Source: Kingdonia uniflora
Taxonomy: Eukaryota; Streptophyta; Magnoliopsida; Ranunculales; Circaeasteraceae
Direction of reading: 5' to 3'
Length of the DNA: 64,000 nt
NCBI GenBank assembly: GCA_014058105.1
Contig: JACGCM010002205.1
Location: forward strand, 558,001-622,000
Shown: piece after piece, positions 57,190 to 64,000 of the stretch
How positions within the stretch are numbered: the stretch's first letter is position 1
Layout: the number at the start of each line of letters is the position of its first letter
Notes under the pieces: generated by a model
The model's database searches: none
What the model was told of the DNA's origin: nothing
Seen by the model: the letters and a program-made list of their open reading frames with translations, nothing else
Translations under genes and position numbers: made by a program

Positions 57190-57539
57190 TTATGAAAAAC
57201 CCCCTATTTACAGATGGGACAGTTCATCTTACACAACCTTGGCTCCTCTTCGACCACTTGGACCTGTTCCTCCTGTTATACTATTCGCTCGGCCAAGCTC
57301 TGCAGGAAGAGATAACGTTCCTCGACCGTTGGGAACCACCACTGCAGCATCCCCCATAAGTATGCATATGATTGCCCGTTGATCGGTTCCCCATGTTCTA
57401 GTTCGACCAGGTCTGGCATGAACCAGCCCAATCCTCTATCGCCAAAGAACCTTATTTGCAGTTTGACCGTCTTGCGTCCTATCTAACGGTCCCTTTCTGC
57501 CGTCCTCCTTTGATGTTTGGTGCTAGGCATATTCTCCAT
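57190..57539 (-). pseudogene. Antisense small reading frame, copy 2, in gypsy-2
   Basis: An ATG at 57539 starts MENMPSTKHQRRTAERDR. After a stop come IGRKTVKLQIRFFGDRGLGW and MPDLVELEHGEPINGQ, then a longer middle part (MLQWWFPTVEERYLFLQSLA), and at the end EEPRLCKMNCPICK. The residues shared with copy 1 include P-N/S-T, Q-K/R-R, KT-x-KL, FF-x-D, P-E/D-LVELE and EPI-x-G. A TATA-like box (TATAAATA, 57597-57604) lies about 58 bases upstream. Confidence 0.5.
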
Positions 57540-57781
57540 GATGAATTTTACAGAAGATGAAGAAGAAAGTATACAGAGTTACCCCCTCATTACCCATATT
57601 TATACCTCCATTAACCCCATTTATTACACCGAAATCACCACTCTTCTTAATTATCTTCTTTTATTACCTCCCTTAGAACTCCAACATGTAACAGTCAGCC
57701 CTTCAACATCCAACACCCAACAGTTTTTCTCAGCAAATGCCTCTAAACCTATTTTTGAGGTCCTTGCTGAAAGGGAGCGAA

Positions 57782-58483
57782 TATAGTAACCTACTCGCAG
57801 CCTTCTAGTTCCAGTCGAATACTCGAAGGCTATATCGTAGCCTACCAGATGACCTAAAACCTAATAAACCCATAATCAAGCCCTTTGAGACTATACAAAC
57901 ATTCGACTATAAATAGGTTTCGACCATGATCGTACGTGGTCGAAGAAAAATATGTCAGATAGCCAGCTCACCAGACAGATCGGCGGAGCACGCCGCTTGA
58001 CAACTACAGTGTCAGATCCAACAACCACAGTGTCAAAACCAACAAGCTATAACGTCAGAAACGACTATAGTGTCAGACCCGACAGTTACGGCGCTAGAAC
58101 CGACTCCGGGTGCAAGTCAGTTGTCCGAAGGATACTCTTGTAATTTGACCTCCTATGGTGACTCAGCCATTCCTATGTTCTATAAATAAGAGAGAGGGGA
58201 AATTATGGAGGGGTTAAAAAAACTCTCCCCACAGACCTTGAATTTTACGTTCGAATACCCTGTAATCCCCCTGTACTCAAAACTTCGACTACTCATATTT
58301 TATATCTGTACTCTTAAAAATCCTCATCAGAGGTCATGGAGTAACCCATTCTAGGTCTCCACGTAAGTATATTTTCAATAGATTAGTCACATTAATACTA
58401 ATTATATGCTTGAATCATTTGGCTGAGAATTATATTCGTAGTATAAGAGTCAACTTCCTTCCTTGCGAAGTTAGGCCCCAGCA
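57782..58483 (+). repeat. 3' LTR of gypsy-2
   Basis: It starts TATAGTAACCTACTCGCAG after a purine tract (AAAGGGAGCGAA) and ends GTTAGGCCCCAGCA. It repeats the 5' LTR features, with a TATA box TATAAATA at 58191-58198. The 9-bp stem around it has eroded here. Confidence 0.9.
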
Positions 58484-58488
58484 ACCGC
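58484..58488. repeat. Target site duplication ACCGC, right copy
   Basis: Identical to 47666-47670. Confidence 0.9.
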
Positions 58489-58800
58489 AATGATATTTTC
58501 CCAAATATCTTCAGGCCAATCAAAAGTGCCTGATACAAGATGATATCCATGGCCAGTCCGGTTTATCAACCCTCTCCAAACCTGCCATTGCTTCTTCATG
58601 TAATCCCATTGGTTCTTCAGTTCCTTCTATTTCAAAACATGAAAATTTTAGATGTTGAGCTCTTCTTCTACTGTCTTCCAAGATATAGTATTCAAAGATG
58701 CTTCAGACACTCTATTTAAGTCTATTTATACTTGATATTTGGGGATAAAGTGAAGTCTGAACTCTGGATGTTGTTGGAAAAACCTTTTTTCTTTGATGGT
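58489..58800 (-). pseudogene. Harbinger Myb/SANT protein, first exon, cut at its splice donor
   Basis: On the minus strand, KELKNQWDYMKKQWQVWRGL and then GHGYHLVSGTFDWPEDIWEN run up to the gypsy border. This is the Myb/SANT-like DNA-binding domain of plant Harbinger ORF1 and related MYB proteins (KxxWDxLKxxW...GTFDWPxDxWE). The exon ends GCG|GT, and GTAAGT is completed only by the bases left of the insertion at 47666. Upstream residues (ISWKTVEEELNI) continue the domain with stops near 58640 and 58625 and a possible ATG in the 58800 region (MSVPSKKKGFSN). Confidence 0.7.
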
Positions 58801-60640
58801 ACCGACATAACTACACAATAAAAATAAATAGACAAATCAGTTAAACAGAAAAACATTTACAACAGATGGACAAAACATTGTATTCTATAAATAGATGGAC
58901 ATAGCAGCATAAACATTGTACTCTATAAGGAATGGATAAACAACATAACAGATATTGCAGTTCCTCATATAAACAGATAAACAGTTCTTGCTAATTCTGT
59001 ATAGTTTCTTGTATAAACAAATACACAGTTTCTGCAGATTATAGATAGATGGACAGATACTTCTGATCTTTATATAATAGATATAACAGTTCCTTATATA
59101 AACTAATAACAGATAACAGACTGCTGCTTCTTTGGTAACATATAACAGATAACTGATATAGCATATATAGCTGTTCCTTTCAAAATAAGGAACCTGGTAG
59201 CAGATATAACACAGTCTTAACACATTCTTTGATGATAGCAGATTTAACACAGATAACAGATATAACACATAGCAATTCCTTTCAAAATAAGGAATCTGGT
59301 TTCAGAAGTTGATTTGATAATCTATGGATGGATTAAAGAGTACAATGTTTCTCTATGGATGGATTAAAGAGTACAATGTTTCTCTATGGATGGATTCCTA
59401 ACACATTCTTTGGTGATAATGGTTATCAGGCTGTACAGAAAGCATCAGTTTACTGAGGCTGCGCACAAAGCACACAAAATAGTTCCTCTATGGATGGATT
59501 CCTAACACATTCTTTGATAATCTAACCTACTAGTCTAACTTTATAGAATCTGGTTTCAGAAGCTGATAATGGTTATCAGGAATCCCAAACAATGCCAAAC
59601 AATGCAGTACCTTGACATTCATTTGTATCCAGGAAGATTCATTTGTATGCCAAACAATGCCAAACAATGCAGTACCTAACAGTTCCTTAGAAGCATATAC
59701 AGACTATGGATACAGATAACAGTGGCAGATACAGACTATGGATGGATGGATAACAGTGGCAGATAACAGTTCCTTGTAAGCAGATAACAGTGGCAGATAA
59801 CATACATGCCCTTCCAAATTTGCCCTGAGTGTATAATCTTGTATCTGAAGAGATGATCATTTCTAGCTTGCCAAATCAGATAGACAATAACTTTATAGAA
59901 TCTGGTTTCAGAAGCTGATAATGGTTATCAGGAATCCACTGTTATCTACCACTGTTATATCCCAAACACCATATTTTCTAGCAGTCCATAATTTGTATAA
60001 GTCAAATACTATATCGCTCCCTTTGTATATCCAAACAACATATTGCTCCCTTAGTATATCTAAATGGTTATCAGGAATCCCATATGAGGCATATTGCTCC
60101 CAAACACCATGGAATCTGGTTTCATACATAGATAACTTTCTAAAGATTTTCTTGTCATAATTGAGAAACTAGATGCTTCATATTGCTCCCTTTGTGATGC
60201 TGCAGAAGATGGAAAAAGCAGATGGATAGACAATCCATACTGCTCCCTTTGTATATCCAAAACAATATGCCTCATATTCCATATTGTATATCCAAAAAAA
60301 TATGGATATACAATCCATATTGCTCCTTTTATATATACAAAGCATAGACAGGTATTGATGGACGGATAGACAGGTATAGACATGTATGGATGGACAAAGC
60401 ATAGACAGGTATGGATATGTTTGTAATGGTTTTCATAACTGTAGGTGCTTGTAATGCTTATAATAGGTAATGCTTGTAATACTAGATAAACAAAATCTAT
60501 GGAGAAGTACTAATTCATAATGTATTGTCTTAGCACACCAACCAAGTAGTAACACTAGATAAACAAAATCTTTAAGGGAGCAATAAAAACCTATCTCTGC
60601 AACAACAGCTAGCAGCTTTGATCAATTCTATAGCTTTGAT
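58801..60640. repeat. Degenerate simple-repeat region
   Basis: Three repeat families stand out. ACAGATAACAG/ATATAACAG motifs run through 58940-59250 and 59700-59800. CTATGGATGGATTAAAGAGTACAATGTTT is repeated at about 59320-59400. ATTGCTCCCTTTGTATATCC recurs at 60015-60320. GGTTTCAGAAGCTGATAATGG and the following bases occur at both 59545 and 59906. No coding frame is credible here. Confidence 0.7.
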
Positions 60641-61100
60641 CAATCAATCCTGCAAAGGTATATATGAGGAATTAAGGAAACAGGTCTAGTAGTAGTCAAA
60701 TGTTTATAAGCTGACTTAACAGACAAAGGCAAATTGAAAATATGACTTGCATGAGCAGGAGAAGCAATTTGAGCAACTAGATCCCTATTCCATCTTCTAG
60801 GGTCATGTAAAATCAGGTGAGATACCCATTCCACATCATGAGTAATATTATTACTCCTATGAGGCTTATAAGCAGGTATAGATGTCACCCAATTATCTAA
60901 CCAAATATTAATGTCTTTACCATTACCTATAGTCAAACCTAAGAAAGGTTTTAAAATATCTTTAACATGTAAAATATTTTTCCATAATCGAGAGTCCAGA
61001 GATCTTTTATCACAATGAAGAAAAGGTTTATTAAGAAAATATTTGGCCTTAAAAAATGCAGAAATAAAAGCATCAGGTTCAGCTAAAAATTTCCTAACAT
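60640..61100 (-). pseudogene. LINE ORF2 fragment (region between reverse transcriptase and zinc-binding domain)
   Basis: The minus strand reads AKYFLNKPFLHCDKRSLDSR, LWKNILHVKDILKPF, then LTIGNGKDINIWLDNWVTSI and further residues. The W-x-IGNGKDINIWxDNW block is specific to plant L1-type ORF2 proteins downstream of reverse transcriptase. Both sides of the protein are missing, so this is a short fragment inside the Harbinger-like element. Confidence 0.8.
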
Positions 61101-61495
61101 ATTTCCTTATACATTAATAACAACAAACAACAATACTCACAGCAAATCCAAAGAGTGATCGAACAACAACAACTTCTGAATCATACCGAGAAGCACTAAA
61201 ACTAAATTAAACCCAAATCATAAATCTTTATTTCCTAAAACATATCATTAGTTACAATTCAGCACATTAGGCATTAATAATACAAACATATACAATGTAA
61301 CCTGAAAAGGAGAATAAGATTATATACCTGTTTCCAAAAACAATGGGTATTGAGGGATTGTAGTATTTTTGAGGGATCAAAAGAGGGTTTCCGAGATCAA
61401 CGAATTATGATTGGGTCAATTGTGAAAGCATAACGACGTGTTGCTGAGGAGCTGCTGCGTTTGGAGGAGATGAGGAGCTGTTGCGTTTGGAGGAG

Positions 61496-61529
<34 letters not shown>

Positions 61530-61670
61530 ATTGGAGGTGAGGGTTTCATTCGGGGAGGAGCTGGGAAAGTATTTTCTATTTTTGTTATTTTTGATTTTGG
61601 TGAGGGCAATTTAGAAAGAAAACTTAAAGTCACACTATGACTTCCCACTCAGTTGGCTTATTGGATCTGA
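61101..61670. other. Non-coding part of the Harbinger-like element with (GA)n
   Basis: A (GA)n microsatellite lies at 61499-61527. On the minus strand this would be upstream or leader sequence of the Myb/SANT gene. No domain is seen in the minus-strand frame at 61397-61648. Confidence 0.5.
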
Positions 61671-61802
61671 GTCTGAGTTTTCAAATATTTTATTTGAGTC
61701 TGAGTCTGACTCGTTGAAAAAGCAAACACCAGTAACTCTCTTTAGTCAGTCCAAATCATTGACTTCACTCAGACTCAGAGGAATGAAAAAACAAATGCCA
61801 CC

Positions 61803-62640
61803 TAGGATTGTGTAAGTGGGGATGTCTAACCTAAGAGATCTATCCATCAAGAAGGCCTCATTGCCAAAAAAAAAACTCCATTTCAAAAGAAAACCCAAAA
61901 CCAAACTAGTGGCACTCAGAGCAAAAAAAATTAGTATGCAAAAAACATGCATAAAAAGTTGAATTCCCTATAACGGACCTCACATTCTTCAACATTCACC
62001 CATATTTCGTAATTAAAACTCTTTTCTCTCTCTTTCTTTTGTGCTCAATCTGTACTCACCCCATAGTCTTTAACGAGAATCCACATTTTTATTTTCACAT
62101 ATGTTGAGACCTGAGCTAGGGAAACCCTATTTCTTCATGCTAATTTGTAATACTAATATTGTACAATATGTGGATTATATCCTCCATCCTTTGTAAAGTT
62201 GAGGCACATCCGCACATGGTAATATACAAAAAAAAAAAATTCCATTCACTAGATAAATTTATCATAAAGATACCTGAATCCTGTTAAGCTTTTGGCAGAA
62301 CAAGCAAACACCATAAAATTGTGTCTGAGTTACCCTTGTGACTTTACATATTCATGCAATAAACCATGCTGACAATTTAATCCAACACAATATTATGCAG
62401 TCTATCAATACTAAAGAAAGCCAAAGATTCATAAAAAACTACAAAGTTGCAGGAGAACATTAAAACATCCATATTTGGTATTGGTTTCATTTCGTGTCTA
62501 GAATAGGTGTCAGTATTATTTCATGGTTATTCATCGTCAAAGAGTACATGTGGAGCGACTACAGCTAGACTGACATTGAACAAGTATATTGGCTTTATAC
62601 CTCTTCGCTCAAAGACTCTAGTCGTTAGTATTTTGCAAAA
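61803..62640. other. No recognisable gene
   Basis: AT-rich, no long frame on either strand. Confidence 0.5.
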
Positions 62641-62681
62641 GTTCAAAAAAAATTATGTTTTTTTATTATGAAAATAGGTTT

Positions 62682-62905
62682 ATGTTTGAACAGACTTTTT
62701 GTTCTATTTGAATAGACCAAGCAAAACCATGTATATTCAAATAAACTCTTTGTTATGTTCGAATAAACTAGGCAGAACCCTGCTTGTTCGAATAGACTTT
62801 TTGGTCTATTCGAATAGACCAGACAAAATCCTGTATGTTTGATAGACTCATTGTTCTGTTTGAATAGAATAGGCAGAACCCTTTCTGTTCGAACAGAGTA
62901 CGAAA
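62682..62905. repeat. Tandem repeat of about 51 bp built on TTCGAATAGAC
   Basis: Four to five diverged units begin near 62682, 62732, 62782 and 62833. The best preserved unit is GTTCGAATAGACTTTTTGG followed by TCTATTCGAATAGACCAG and a C/A-rich tail. It recalls the TTCGAA palindromes in the LTRs of gypsy-1, so it may be part of an LTR that is otherwise unrecognised. Confidence 0.75.
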
Positions 62906-63218
62906 TTTCAATTTTTTAATAAAATATATATTTTCTTTTTTTGAACTCTATCACTTCCAAAACCATTTTTTCTAGGGCTTGAGCTTTCTCTGAGACGAGA
63001 AAATTCAATGAGAGATTCAATGAGAATTAAATTTCAAGTTGAATCAATCTTATAATTCCTAAAACTTAATCTTGATTTGAAAAGCTTGTGAGTTTCAAGT
63101 TTGGCTGCTTTGACGGGAGATTGAAGCAAGGCGTTACGAGAACGAGGAATCGATTACAAAAAAGATCAATTAGAAGAGAGGTAACCACGGGATGTACTTA
63201 TCGAGTCTGTAAGTGATT

Positions 63219-64000
63219 AAATTCTTATAATTAATTTTTAATAGTGGATTTATAGTTGTCAGGTGATTCGGTAGCGACCTGTGGTTTTTTTTTCCTGAGA
63301 AAGGTTTCCCACAGGATTAAAATTATTTGTCCTCTTATACTTTTGATTGCTTGATGTTAACACTAAATTATCATATTAACTTAATTTAGGTTAAAACTTG
63401 TACTACTTGTGGCCTGCCACAGAGAATACATCAACGCACCTTCGTCACTATATCTTATGTCGTGTAGAACCTTTGGCGTGACGTGCCTTCGACTCTATAT
63501 CTTATGCATTGTAATACCATTGGCGTGAGGACTAATGTAGTTAGGGCTTGTGTTAAGTTATAAATTTCATGTTTGTTCACAATCGATGGTTTATAAATTT
63601 TGACCTACCATTACCCGTGTTATGAAGATCACCATAATTATTTAGACACGTAAAAGCACAAATCAAATGACTCAACAATGAACACGACCTACTAAAAAAC
63701 ATAGAAATTGCATTCTTTTTTCTCTCTACCGTTCCATATTCTACTTGTATGTGAAATTTCTGACTAATTGAGATTAATCGATTTTATGGAATTTAGGTCA
63801 AAATTAAAAGGGCCAATAATCCTTACAACTAATTATCTAGTTCTAACCTAGCTCAAGTTGATAGGACAAGTGATAAGGAATCAAAAATACAGTGATAAGT
63901 AATTTTAACCTTGTGAAAAAACCTTTCTCATAAGAAAAGCTCACAGGTCGCTGCCGAATCGCCCGACAGCTAAACAATCCAATATTAAAACAAAATTATA
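63219..64000. repeat. Inverted repeat, arms about 100 bp, cut by the window edge
   Basis: The left arm (about 63219-63325) contains GATTCGGTAGCGACCTGTG and GAGAAAGGTTT. The right arm (about 63905-64000), read on the other strand, contains GATTCGGCAGCGACCTGTG and GAGAAAGGTTT. The match continues outward (TTTAATAGTGGATT against TTTAATATTGGATT) to the last base, so the right arm is incomplete. The loop of about 580 bp has no gene. Confidence 0.8.
63433..63527. repeat. Two tandem copies of about 48 bp
   Basis: ACGCACCTTCGTCACTATAT...TTTGGCGTG is followed by ACGTGCCTTCGACTCTATAT...ATTGGCGTG, inside the loop of the inverted repeat. Confidence 0.7.

Larger units (their letters stand above)
47671..58483 (+). 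mobile_element. Ty3/gypsy retrotransposon of the Tat type (gypsy-2), 10.8 kb
   Basis: LTRs at 47671-48375 and 57782-58483 flank gag, protease, reverse transcriptase, RNase H, a second RNase H and integrase, followed by 3.7 kb before the 3' LTR. The second, archaeal-type RNase H (near 52370-52720) and the long 3' region with tandem repeats and antisense frames are known marks of the Tat lineage (Ogre, Retand, Grande and relatives). The primer binding site begins TGGCGCCGT. The ACCGC duplication proves a single insertion, into the Harbinger-like element. The codons carry many stops, so it is dead. LTR differences are frequent, so it is old. Confidence 0.93.
46459..61802 (-). mobile_element. PIF/Harbinger-like DNA transposon, split by a nested gypsy element
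   Basis: The left end at 46459 reads GGGGGCCGTTCATTTTTTTG then CCTCTGAGTC. The reverse complement of the right end (from 61802) reads GGTGGCATTTGTTTTTTC then ATTCCTCTGAGTC, an imperfect terminal inverted repeat. Both ends are followed inward by clustered GTCTGAGTCTGAGTC motifs. TTA precedes the left end; the right flank reads CTA or TAG depending on the exact border, so the 3-bp TTA/TAA duplication of this superfamily is only partly supported. Inside is a Myb/SANT gene of the type encoded by Harbinger ORF1. No DDE transposase was recognised, so the copy is non-autonomous or decayed. Removing the nested gypsy leaves about 4.5 kb. Confidence 0.6.

Noticed and set aside
58885..60402. Several minus-strand frames rich in Tyr, Cys and Ile
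   Set aside because: They come from degenerate simple repeats (CAGATAACAG and related motifs) and have no domain.

Overview
The window is nuclear DNA from a flowering plant, most likely a eudicot. It is AT-rich and repeat-dense. The signs are a plant-specific E-class pentatricopeptide repeat gene, plant-type Ty3/gypsy, Ty1/copia, LINE, TRIM, PIF/Harbinger-like and CACTA-like elements, and broken pieces of plant gene families (CYP82-like P450, receptor-like cytoplasmic kinase, glycine/proline-rich GYPP protein, PELPK-like protein, RING proteins). Only one gene looks intact: the PPR gene at 16052-17668. Everything was read by eye. Domain assignments are recognition of motifs, not database hits.

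Layout. 1-1462 is the end of a CACTA-like transposon. 1614-15665 has the terminal hallmarks of a Helitron on the minus strand: A|TC at one end and a hairpin-like CTAG|T at the other. It carries exon-like remnants of host genes and is interrupted by a complete Ty3/gypsy element at 5048-10817 with a CAAAT target duplication. The PPR gene follows, with three site II promoter motifs. 18020-31400 is a graveyard: a LINE ORF1 piece, a repeat that may be a second Helitron family's 5' end, a minus-strand LINE, a copia remnant, an actin-related (ARP5-like) pseudogene, a CYP82-like tail, a 620-bp TRIM with both LTRs and a primer binding site, a RING pseudogene and a tandemly duplicated PELPK-like fragment. 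A second copy of the Helitron-like 5' end starts at 31418 and is followed by same-strand exons of an unknown gene and of a receptor-like cytoplasmic kinase. A multi-exon RING gene or pseudogene lies at 37305-38252.

The right third is nested transposons. A 5'-truncated LINE (41354-46219) has a perfect 12-bp target duplication and an A-rich tail. A Harbinger-like element (about 46459-61802) encodes a Myb/SANT protein on the minus strand. A 10.8-kb Tat-like Ty3/gypsy element (47671-58483, target duplication ACCGC) has landed exactly on the 5' splice site of that Myb/SANT gene. Between its integrase and 3' LTR the gypsy element has a ~196-bp tandem repeat, an antisense coiled-coil reading frame, and two diverged copies of a short antisense reading frame, each with a TATA-like box upstream. 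The right edge has tandem repeats built on TTCGAA and an inverted repeat that runs off the window.

No RNA genes or CRISPR arrays were seen. The most unusual material is the pair of gene-fragment-carrying Helitron candidates, the splice-site nesting, and the duplicated antisense module of the Tat element.
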